DNA from: an uncultured bacterium
Lineage (GTDB): Bacteria > Cyanobacteriota > Vampirovibrionia > Gastranaerophilales > Gastranaerophilaceae
NCBI GenBank assembly: GCA_902803265.1
Contig: CADCPD010000007.1
Coordinates: 1 to 23,717 of the forward strand
Direction: 5' to 3'
Length of the DNA: 23,717 nt
Shown: positions 15,319-22,509 of the stretch, piece after piece
Position numbering within the stretch: the stretch's first letter is position 1
Layout of the letters: every line of letters starts with the position of its first letter
Translations under genes and position numbers: made by a program
The notes under the pieces: generated by a model
Seen by the model: only the letters and a program-made list of their open reading frames with translations
Database searches by the model: none
Told to the model about the DNA's origin: nothing

Positions 15319-15897
15319 ATGGCAGTAAAAAAAGTTTTAAGATACGGCGATCCGATTTTAAGAACTCCAACAAAAGAAGTTCATAAAGTTTCAAAAAAGA
15401 TACAAGAGCTTGTAACTGATTTATTAGAAACAATGTATGCCCAAAATGGAGTAGGGCTCGCAGCACCGCAAATAGGGGAAAATTACAGGGTGTTTGTTGT
15501 TGATGTTTCAACCGGAAACGAACCTTTAAACCCTATAGTGTTCATCAATCCAAAAATCATCAAAAAATCAGGAGCTGTTAAAAGTCATGAAGGATGTTTA
15601 AGTTTTCCTGAAGCTTATACAGATGTTAAAAGATATGCAAATGTAATGATTAAAGCAATGGACAGAAAAGGTAAATCTTTTGTACTTGAAGCAAAAGACG
15701 GATGTTTACTTGCAAGGGCTATTCAACACGAATTTGACCATCTTGACGGAATTTTATTTATTGATCATTCGATAAATAGATTTGAGACAGAAACAATTCT
15801 TGAAAATCTTAACTTACCGCCAATCGAAGAAGATAAATTAATTGAAGAAAAAGAATTAGAGGAACAAATTGCAAATGCCGAATCAACAGAAGATTAG
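15319..15897 (+). CDS. def: Peptide deformylase
   Basis: Removes the formyl group from the N-terminal Met of nascent proteins. 192 aa. All three family motifs are present: GVGLAAPQIG (44-53), EGCLSFP (91-97, metal ligand C93) and HEFDH (137-141, ligands H137 and H141, catalytic E138). The C-terminus is an acidic Glu-rich tail. Start at ATG 15319 with AGAGG upstream. It overlaps fmt, the enzyme that adds the formyl group, by about 23 bases, the usual def-fmt pairing. Confidence 0.96.
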   Translation: MAVKKVLRYGDPILRTPTKEVHKVSKKIQELVTDLLETMYAQNGVGLAAPQIGENYRVFVVDVSTGNEPLNPIVFINPKIIKKSGAVKSHEGCLSFPEAYTDVKRYANVMIKAMDRKGKSFVLEAKDGCLLARAIQHEFDHLDGILFIDHSINRFETETILENLNLPPIEEDKLIEEKELEEQIANAESTED

Positions 15898-16801
15898 TTT
15901 AGTATATTTCGGAACTCCTCAAATAGCAGTAAAATCTTTTGAACATTTTATAAATTCGGAAGATTTTGATGTTTTGGCAGTTGTAACACAACCCGACAGA
16001 CCAAAAGGAAGAGGTCATCATTTAACGCCATCACCTGTTAAAGAAGTTGCACTAAAATATGATATTCCTGTTTTTCAACCAATTTCTATAAGAAAAGAAT
16101 TTGAAATACAGAAAGAACTTAAAAAACTAAATCCGGATTTCTTCGTAACATTTGCATTCGGGCAAATCCTATCTCAAGAAGTTTTAGATATTCCAAAATT
16201 TGAGACAATAAATCTTCATGCCTCTTTGCTTCCTAAATACAGAGGTGCTAATCCTATTCAAAGAGCCATTATAAACGGAGATGAAGAAACAGGCATTTGC
16301 ACTATGATAACTGAATTAGGATTAGACTGCGGAGATATCTGCATAAAACATCCTATAAAATTAACCGAAGAAATGAATTGCGAAGATTTGGCTTGCGAAA
16401 TTTCTGAAAGTTCACCGGAACTTTTGGACAAAACTTTGAAAGGTCTTTATAATAAAACCCTTATACCAATAAAACAACCTGAAGAAGGGGTTTGTATAGC
16501 AAAGAAAATCACAAAAGACGAATGTAAAATAGACTGGAATTGCGATGCAAAAACTGTTCACAACCTTGTAAGAGGTGTTTATAATTCACCTTGCGCATTC
16601 TTTGAATATCAAGGCAAGCTAATTAAAGTTTTAGAAACACAAGTAATTGAAAAGTCGGCAAACGCAGGAGAATTTTTGTGCGCAACAAAAGATGGTTTGG
16701 AAGTAGGATGTAAAAATAATTGTCTTCTTATAAAAAAAGTAAAACCTGAAGGCAAAGGTATAATGTCAGCTTCGGACTGGTACAGAGGATTAAAAAAATG
16801 A
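15875..16801 (+). CDS. fmt: Methionyl-tRNA formyltransferase
   Basis: Formylates initiator Met-tRNA using 10-formyl-tetrahydrofolate. About 308 aa, normal length. VYFGTPQIAV opens the Rossmann-like domain; QPDRPKGRG and the catalytic region NLHASLLPKYRGANP (N113, H115) with D151 in ELGLDCGD match the family. The C-terminal OB-like domain (from about 205) contains KDECKIDWN and LVRGVYNSPCAFF. The start is ambiguous: ATG 15875 (chosen) or TTG 15869, which is better spaced from GAGGA at 15859-15863. The stop overlaps the aroH start as ATGA. Confidence 0.95.
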   Translation: MPNQQKISLVYFGTPQIAVKSFEHFINSEDFDVLAVVTQPDRPKGRGHHLTPSPVKEVALKYDIPVFQPISIRKEFEIQKELKKLNPDFFVTFAFGQILSQEVLDIPKFETINLHASLLPKYRGANPIQRAIINGDEETGICTMITELGLDCGDICIKHPIKLTEEMNCEDLACEISESSPELLDKTLKGLYNKTLIPIKQPEEGVCIAKKITKDECKIDWNCDAKTVHNLVRGVYNSPCAFFEYQGKLIKVLETQVIEKSANAGEFLCATKDGLEVGCKNNCLLIKKVKPEGKGIMSASDWYRGLKK

Positions 16802-17148
16802 TTACAAAAGGAATAAGAGGTGCAATTACCGTAGAAAGCAATACGGAAGAATCAATTAAAGAAGCGACATTGGAACTTTTGGCAGAATTATGCACGAAAA
16901 ATAAAATTGAACCTTCTTTAATTTCTCACGCTGTATTCACTTTGACAGAAGATTTAAACGCAGCATTTCCTGCAAAATTTGCAAGATTAGACTTTGGATG
17001 GAAAGATGTTGCGATGATTTGTCATCACGAACTTGATGTGCCTAATTCTTTAAAAATGTGTTTAAGAATTCTTTTGGTCGTAAATGTAAGCGAAAATTTC
17101 GTTCCTGAATTTGTATATTTAAAAGGTGCAAGTCATTTAAGAGGTTAA
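16798..17148 (+). CDS. aroH: Chorismate mutase, AroH class
   Basis: Rearranges chorismate to prephenate, the first step toward Phe and Tyr. 116 aa, the monofunctional trimeric AroH fold known from Bacillus subtilis and cyanobacteria. Residues matching the B. subtilis active site are in register: R7 (GIRGA), F57, R63, C75, E78 and R90, with Y107 near the usual Tyr108. It overlaps fmt by 4 bases (ATGA) and is followed 4 bases later by rqcH, so it is co-translated in an operon otherwise about translation. The link to that operon looks positional rather than functional. Confidence 0.94.
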   Translation: MITKGIRGAITVESNTEESIKEATLELLAELCTKNKIEPSLISHAVFTLTEDLNAAFPAKFARLDFGWKDVAMICHHELDVPNSLKMCLRILLVVNVSENFVPEFVYLKGASHLRG

Positions 17149-17152
17149 ATAA

Positions 17153-18733
17153 ATGATTACCTTTGATTATCTTACTTTAAAAGCTTTTGCAGAAGAAAAT
17201 AAAGATTTTTTTGAGAACGCAAGAATACAAAAAATCCAGTCACCGTCAAGAAAAGATTTAATTTTGTATTTAAGGGCATTAGGCGAAACAAAAAAGCTCT
17301 ACATAAATATTGATCCTCAATTTTTTCATGCCTGCTTTTTTACAAAAGAAAATGAAACAAAATTAAATTTAGAAATACCAAAACAGCCGACAATGTTTTG
17401 TATGCTTTTGAGAAAATACATTGAAAACGGTAAAATCGCGAAAATAAATGTTCCGGAATACGAAAGAATTTTAGAAATTTTTATAGAAGCTTTTAATGAA
17501 ATGGGAGATAAAATATACCTTTGTCTTGCTGTTGAATTAATGGGAAAATATTCAAATATTGTTCTTTATAACACTGATACGAATATAATTATAGGCTGCT
17601 GTCACAATGTAGGAGAAGAAAAAAGTCGTGAAAGAGAAATGGCGGGACTCTTACCATACATATATCCGCCAAAGCAATTTAAAACAGATATTTTGAATTA
17701 TAACGGAAAAATTTCTAACCTTAACCAAAATTTTTACGGAATATCAAAAGCTTTTGAAAATCAAATTAAAATTTGTACGCTTAGTGAAATACAAGACTTT
17801 ATAAGATTAAAAAATCTTTCTCCTGCTATAAGTGAAGATTTTTCAGAATACACATTATTTTCAAAATTAATAAAAAATCCTGTTTTAAAAAATTCCGTAA
17901 ATGATATGATAAATGACTATTTTACATATCACCAACTGAAAATCCTAACCAATAATTTAAAACAAAATCTATTTTCTATCGCATATCCTAAATACAAAAA
18001 ACAAACTGGAACGCTTGAAAAAATAGAAAAACAACTAAAAAAAGAAGAAAAAGCCAAAACATACAGATTATACGGCGATTTATTAATGGCAAATTTGCAT
18101 GCTCTGAAAGATTTTTCTAAAAATGCAACGCTTCTTGACTGGAATACAAACGAAAATATTGAAATACAACTTGATGAAACAAAAACAGTAAAGGATAATG
18201 CTAACAGATATTATAAACTCTACAACAAATCAAAACATTCATCGGAAAAATTAACTGAATTAAAAGAAAAAACATTATCAGAAAAAGAATATTTAGAACA
18301 AATTTTATTTACAATTGAACAGGCTGACAATTTGGAAATACTTAAAGAAATAAAATCTGAAATAAAAGAAGAAAAAAATATTGAGCAAAAGAGTATTATT
18401 TTGGAAGATAATTTTAAAAACTATAAAATCTTAATCGGAAGAAATAATAAACAAAATGACTTAATAGTCTCAAAATTATCAGACAAAGATGACATGTGGC
18501 TTCACACAAAAGATTGCGCAGGCTCACACGTATTAATAAAAAATCCCGAACGGAAAAATATTGAAGATGAAGTTATTCTATACTGCGCAAAATTAGCAAA
18601 AAAATATTCAAAAGCAAAATTAAGTCCAAAAGCAGGCGTCATTTACACATACAGAAAAAACCTAAAAAAACCGCCTGCCGCAAATTTAGGTTACGTAACC
18701 TATAAGAACGAAACCGAAATTCTTGTGGATTAA
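17153..18733 (+). CDS. rqcH: RqcH / NFACT-family ribosome quality control protein
   Basis: Binds stalled 50S subunits with peptidyl-tRNA and, in characterised members, directs C-terminal alanine tails for degradation; older names are FbpA or fibronectin-binding protein. 526 aa. NFACT-N (about 1-200) shows QPTMFCMLLRKYIENGKI and AVELMGKYSNIVL; a coiled-coil middle (about 270-400) follows; the C-terminal NFACT-R domain has NDLIVSKLSDKDDMWLHTKD and GSHVLIK. The conserved Asp-Arg pair of NFACT-N, needed for tRNA work in studied members, reads Glu-Arg (E104-R105, PEYERIL). Last gene of def-fmt-aroH-rqcH. Confidence 0.92.
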   Translation: MITFDYLTLKAFAEENKDFFENARIQKIQSPSRKDLILYLRALGETKKLYINIDPQFFHACFFTKENETKLNLEIPKQPTMFCMLLRKYIENGKIAKINVPEYERILEIFIEAFNEMGDKIYLCLAVELMGKYSNIVLYNTDTNIIIGCCHNVGEEKSREREMAGLLPYIYPPKQFKTDILNYNGKISNLNQNFYGISKAFENQIKICTLSEIQDFIRLKNLSPAISEDFSEYTLFSKLIKNPVLKNSVNDMINDYFTYHQLKILTNNLKQNLFSIAYPKYKKQTGTLEKIEKQLKKEEKAKTYRLYGDLLMANLHALKDFSKNATLLDWNTNENIEIQLDETKTVKDNANRYYKLYNKSKHSSEKLTELKEKTLSEKEYLEQILFTIEQADNLEILKEIKSEIKEEKNIEQKSIILEDNFKNYKILIGRNNKQNDLIVSKLSDKDDMWLHTKDCAGSHVLIKNPERKNIEDEVILYCAKLAKKYSKAKLSPKAGVIYTYRKNLKKPPAANLGYVTYKNETEILVD

Positions 18734-18797
18734 AATTATACTTTTTATTTGATATCTTTTTTGATAGAATTTTACTTGTAAACAGAGAAAGATTGCG

Positions 18798-19721
18798 ATG
18801 ACAAAAAAGAAAACAAATAAAGCCGTCGAAACATATTATTCTTCAGTTGGATTATATTCAAAACATGTGAAAGAATTTTTATCAGATATGACTTTTCCGA
18901 TAATCGGTCAGGTTGCGGGTTTGGTTATAATATTTGTACTAAACTATCATTTCATAGTTAATCTTGATATAATTCAGCAACATTTACCGATATTTAACAA
19001 GCCATCAGCAATAATAACATCCGTAATAATCCTTTTATTACCGGGTTTAGGATTATTTCTAAAAGCTTTTTGGGATTATCTTGTTGCATACGGAGCCATT
19101 AATTCTATGGCTGAAAACATGATAAAATCTAACAAAGTATACGATATAGAAGCTCATACACTTGTTATAAATCACAGAAAATTTGCTTTTGCAGGGCTTT
19201 GGCTGCTTTATAGTGTATTTATGTTTCTGTTCATAAATCCGCTTTTATGGATTTTAGGCGGATTAATTTTCGTATTCTTTGCACTTGTATTTCAAGTCTT
19301 TACACTGGAACCGGAAAAAAATATATTTTTGTGCTTTCACAAAAGTTTCATACTTGTAAAACAAAAATACTTTGAAACTCTGCTTTTATTGCTTCTTATT
19401 TCAACTTTAACATACTTTTTTATACCCGAAATAATAAGACTTTTATGCAGTTTAACAGGTATTGTAACTTTATTTGCAAATTTAATACAAAATATAGTTA
19501 CACTAAATTTGCAAGTATATATAAACAAATTCAACGAACTATTATTAACTCTAAATCAACCTGCATTAACAGTGTTAGATATATCAAAGATAATCGTACT
19601 ATCCTTCATAGGCTGGATTGTTTCATCATATATGCTTCCTTTGAGAAGTTTGGCATGCTATCTTTGGTATAAAGATTTAAACAAAAAATATTTATCAAAA
19701 TTTAAAAAGAATAAAAAATAG
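18798..19721 (+). CDS. Polytopic membrane protein, function unknown
   Basis: 307 aa, integral membrane. A basic N-terminus (MTKKKTNK) is followed by about six or seven hydrophobic segments near 34-55, 70-97, 130-150, 150-170, 192-212, 214-236 and 262-283, with a Lys-rich tail (KKYLSKFKKNKK). There is no recognisable catalytic motif. General resemblance to DUF975-like or glycerophosphodiester-phosphodiesterase-linked membrane domains is only an impression. No clear SD (AGAAAG at a distance). It is 64 bases after rqcH and its stop codon abuts the ATG of the zinc-ribbon gene, so these two and rph are probably one unit. Confidence 0.75.
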   Translation: MTKKKTNKAVETYYSSVGLYSKHVKEFLSDMTFPIIGQVAGLVIIFVLNYHFIVNLDIIQQHLPIFNKPSAIITSVIILLLPGLGLFLKAFWDYLVAYGAINSMAENMIKSNKVYDIEAHTLVINHRKFAFAGLWLLYSVFMFLFINPLLWILGGLIFVFFALVFQVFTLEPEKNIFLCFHKSFILVKQKYFETLLLLLLISTLTYFFIPEIIRLLCSLTGIVTLFANLIQNIVTLNLQVYINKFNELLLTLNQPALTVLDISKIIVLSFIGWIVSSYMLPLRSLACYLWYKDLNKKYLSKFKKNKK

Positions 19722-19964
19722 ATGTACAAGTGTAGAAATTGTAAAAGTATAGATAAATTTGAACTTATGTTTTCAAAAGATTATGATAAAGAGAAAACAT
19801 ATACACAGAGTTATAATGAAAAAAATCAGATAGAAATAACCGTAGGGAATTACACATTTATTCCAGATTTAAACTTTATGAATGAACATGCAGTTTGCAA
19901 ATATTGCGGACAAATATATATATGGGAAAAGGAAGAACAAGATGAGAAAAAACAGAAAAAATAA
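19722..19964 (+). CDS. Small zinc-ribbon protein (80 aa)
   Basis: Two CxxC pairs, C4-C7 (YKCRNCKS) and C59-C62 (CKYCGQ), about 50 residues apart form a probable treble-clef or zinc-ribbon metal site; the tail is Lys/Glu-rich. The ATG follows the stop of the membrane-protein gene without a gap, and the 3' end overlaps rph by 23 bases, so it is a real, translationally coupled gene. Function unknown; nucleic-acid or protein binding is possible. The SD would have to lie inside the Lys codons of the upstream gene and is not obvious. Confidence 0.75.
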   Translation: MYKCRNCKSIDKFELMFSKDYDKEKTYTQSYNEKNQIEITVGNYTFIPDLNFMNEHAVCKYCGQIYIWEKEEQDEKKQKK

Positions 19965-20634
19965 CGAATTAAGAGAGATCAAATTCACACACAATTACAC
20001 AAAAAACGCCTTAGGCTCAGTGTTAGTTGAATTTGGAGATACAAAAGTTATAACAACAGCCTCAGTAGAAGTTGGAAAACCTAAATGGATGGACAAAGAA
20101 GATAAAAGAGGTTGGATAACTGCGGAATACTCTCTGCTTCCTGCCTCAACAAACACAAGAGTTGCAAGAGAACGTTCAAAAGTTTCAGGAAGAACACATG
20201 AAATTCAAAGATTAATCGGAAGAAGCTTAAGAGCCTGTGTAGATTTGGAAAAAATGACAGATGTCACAATAACAATTGATGCTGATGTTATTCAAGCCGA
20301 CGGAGGCACAAGATGCGCTAGTATTTGTGGCGGTTTTGCAGCACTACAAGATGCTGTTCAAAAACTTCTTGATAACAAAACATTAACCGAAAATCCTATA
20401 AAAGAACCTTTAGCCGCAGTTTCAGCAGGAATTGTAGACGGAGAAATAAGACTTGATTTGGAATACGAAGAAGATTCTAAAGCCGATGTTGATTCAAATA
20501 TTGTACTTACAAAAAGCGGTAACATTGTGGAATTCCAAACAACAGCTGAGGGTCATACACTTACAAAACAACAAATGGACGATATATTTAACCTTGCAAA
20601 AAAAGGTATTGATAAAATTATATCAATGTATTAA
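19942..20634 (+). CDS. rph: Ribonuclease PH
   Basis: Phosphorolytic 3'-5' exoribonuclease that trims tRNA 3' ends, consistent with tRNA genes here lacking encoded CCA. 230 aa. GSVLVEFGDTKVITTASVE, GWITAEYSLLP, GRTHEIQRLIGRSLRA (83-98) and IDADVIQADGGTR (112-124) are the standard motifs, including the arginines and aspartates for phosphate and metal. I chose the ATG at 19942, preceded by AAGGAAG, over 19882; the extra 20 residues are a shadow of the zinc-ribbon gene. One feature is slightly unusual: the N-terminus has RKNRKNNELREIKF where most have RPDGR...LRP. A strong terminator follows. Confidence 0.95.
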   Translation: MRKNRKNNELREIKFTHNYTKNALGSVLVEFGDTKVITTASVEVGKPKWMDKEDKRGWITAEYSLLPASTNTRVARERSKVSGRTHEIQRLIGRSLRACVDLEKMTDVTITIDADVIQADGGTRCASICGGFAALQDAVQKLLDNKTLTENPIKEPLAAVSAGIVDGEIRLDLEYEEDSKADVDSNIVLTKSGNIVEFQTTAEGHTLTKQQMDDIFNLAKKGIDKIISMY

Positions 20635-20656
20635 TAAGATAATATCCAAAGAATTA

Positions 20657-20700
20657 AAAAATAAAACACAGATTGACAAAACAATCTGTGTTTTATTTTT
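20657..20700. terminator. Strong bidirectional terminator after rph
   Basis: A perfect 18-bp inverted repeat with core ACACAGATT/AATCTGTGT, an 8-base loop (20675-20682), and A-tract/T-tract flanks on both sides. It lies between the convergent rph and metallopeptidase genes and can end transcription from either. Confidence 0.9.
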
Positions 20701-20742
20701 TGTGATAGTTAATTTTCAAGTAGCTTTACGATAATCTTAAGT

Positions 20743-22356
20743 TTATTTATCTTGAGTTAATTTAGTACTTAAGTATGAAATTGTTTTAGGGAAGTGCTGT
20801 TGTAAATATTGAGTTCTGATGCCAAGTAAATCAACTGTTTGATAAGTGTTTAAAATAGCATTAGATTCTGCAATAGTTTCTTTTCTTCCTCTGTCTTGTT
20901 GTCCTCTAACAGCTTCTTCTTCCAAGAAGTACCCCACAAAATCACGTTCTGAAGGCGGGAATTCATTTAAATAATTTTTTCTTTCTTCATTATAGTTTTT
21001 AACGAATTCCTTATCATTATTAAGAGCATCTTTAATTATAGCACTCATTGGATTTCCGTATCTGTCTGTTAAAACTTCAACATCTCTACCACCCAAATCA
21101 GTTGCGTGACCTAATTCGTGTAAGAATACAAACGCATCATCAGATATTGCCAAGTTGCTTGCTGTCATATATTTATTTGGGCCTTTATCTGATGAACCGT
21201 AAATTTGAGTTTGACAATAAGAATCAAGTCTGTCAGGGATTTCTTCTATCATAACAACAGAACCTGCCATATTAATTAATTCATCACCCGGAATGTTTTT
21301 TAACATATTAAGAACTTTTTTCTCATTGCCTTTGATAAAACCTTTTGTAGGAATTTCAAATTTTTCTTTTTTGTTTTCATCAGTGATATCAATTGATTTA
21401 TCTGTTAATTCAACTAAGAAAGATTTTTCATTTCTTGTAGAACGATATTTATTTTCTCCGACTTTTTCAAAAGTTTGAGATTGATTCATCAAAACGTTTC
21501 CTTTTGTATCGGTAACTTTGTATTCCATAATTCTGTTACCTTCAGGATCATCTTCGTATCTGTATTGGGTTCTTGTCATATCAGCAGAACGCATATCTTT
21601 AAGAATTAAAACGTTACCTGTTTTTTTATCTACCGTAGCTGTTGATAAAACTCTTGATTTGCCGTTTGGAAAATCATATTTTACGTTGTACATACCCGGT
21701 ATTTCAGATTTTTCAATAGTTTCTTTTCTGATTAATCTGCCTTGTTTGTCACGTTTAATCTTAATTTGATTATTTACAACATACATATTGTATTTTTCGT
21801 TTTTGTTCAACAAAATTTTATCAAAGGTATTTGTTCTGTAATCCATAGTTTCAACAAGTCTTTTGCCTGTTTTGGCATTAGTTTTAGTTTCTTCTTTAGC
21901 TAAAATATTTAAATCTTTATCAACAAGGTTTAATTTTGTATCACCTTCATCATTAACCGATTTGATAATAAAATTATTTTTACTGTCGAATTTTGATTTT
22001 CTTAAAGTAACTAATCTTGTATCATCATCAGATAAAGATTTAGCAATAGATTTAACCTTTTCAACATCAAGATTTGCTTCTATTGCTATAGCAGCACTTT
22101 GCCAATCCATTTTAGCTTCTCTCATAGATTTTTGAGTAGCTTCAAAATCTTTTCTCGGATTAACAATAGGTGCATTTTGTGTTTTATTTACACTTATTTT
22201 AGATTCAAAAACATCTTGTTTTAGTGGGGCAAAATTTGGAGCAGTAACATAAGAACTCGACTTAAAGGTATTATTCTTATTATCTTCTTTTGCTGATTTT
22301 ACTGAATTTAAAGCATTTCCAAAAAATGAAACACCTGATATTTTATTAATTCTCAT
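20743..22356 (-). CDS. Putative zinc metallopeptidase with YD/RHS-like region (toxin-like)
   Basis: 537 aa. A short N-terminus MRINKISGVSFFGNA has no typical signal peptide. Residues about 125-335 are short beta-type repeats of the 'D..G....' kind (DKQGRLIRKETI, KKTGNVLILKD, DPEGNRIMEYK, DTKGNVLMNQ), reminiscent of YD/RHS-type repeats. The C-terminal domain (about 345-537) has HELGHATD with zinc ligands H413 and H417 and catalytic E414, plus likely third ligand E497 in ETIAESNAIL. This spacing is like the catalytic domain of the anthrax-lethal-factor-type (ATLF) peptidases. Zinc-peptidase activity is inferred from motif only; target and secretion route are unknown. GGAGAG lies just before the ATG. 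Single-gene unit with its own promoter and terminator. Confidence 0.8.
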   Translation of the reverse strand: MRINKISGVSFFGNALNSVKSAKEDNKNNTFKSSSYVTAPNFAPLKQDVFESKISVNKTQNAPIVNPRKDFEATQKSMREAKMDWQSAAIAIEANLDVEKVKSIAKSLSDDDTRLVTLRKSKFDSKNNFIIKSVNDEGDTKLNLVDKDLNILAKEETKTNAKTGKRLVETMDYRTNTFDKILLNKNEKYNMYVVNNQIKIKRDKQGRLIRKETIEKSEIPGMYNVKYDFPNGKSRVLSTATVDKKTGNVLILKDMRSADMTRTQYRYEDDPEGNRIMEYKVTDTKGNVLMNQSQTFEKVGENKYRSTRNEKSFLVELTDKSIDITDENKKEKFEIPTKGFIKGNEKKVLNMLKNIPGDELINMAGSVVMIEEIPDRLDSYCQTQIYGSSDKGPNKYMTASNLAISDDAFVFLHELGHATDLGGRDVEVLTDRYGNPMSAIIKDALNNDKEFVKNYNEERKNYLNEFPPSERDFVGYFLEEEAVRGQQDRGRKETIAESNAILNTYQTVDLLGIRTQYLQQHFPKTISYLSTKLTQDK

Positions 22357-22390
22357 GACTCTCTCCTACCTACCTTAAGTCTGTATTATT

Positions 22391-22420
22391 ATTATAGCAT
22401 ATTTTTATTATTAGTGTTAT
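22391..22420 (-). promoter_or_regulatory. Promoter of the metallopeptidase gene
   Basis: Extended -10 TGCTATAAT on the minus strand (TATAAT at 22391-22396), with a weak ATAACA about 18 bp upstream. The start would be near 22384, giving a leader of about 28 bases that includes GGAGAG. Confidence 0.6.
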
Positions 22421-22446
22421 TTTTACAATTTATCACGCAACAAAAC

Positions 22447-22474
22447 TTTACACAACATACGGATAGTGTATAAT
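22447..22474 (+). promoter_or_regulatory. Plus-strand promoter facing into the U32 gene
   Basis: TTTACA (22447-22452), 16 bp, perfect TATAAT (22469-22474). Downstream on the plus strand there is no credible coding gene, only the antisense of the U32 3' end, so it would make an antisense or small RNA if active. Confidence 0.45.
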
Positions 22475-22509
22475 TTGATTAATTTAAGAAAACGCTGTAA
22501 AGAAGACAT

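Noticed and set aside
19882..19941. Longer RNase PH start
   Set aside because: The 20 extra residues are the zinc-ribbon gene in another frame, and AAGGAAG fits the ATG at 19942.
21048..22135. Several plus-strand ORFs of 60-90 aa inside the metallopeptidase gene
   Set aside because: Antisense shadows with Ser/Leu/Phe-rich composition and no SD.
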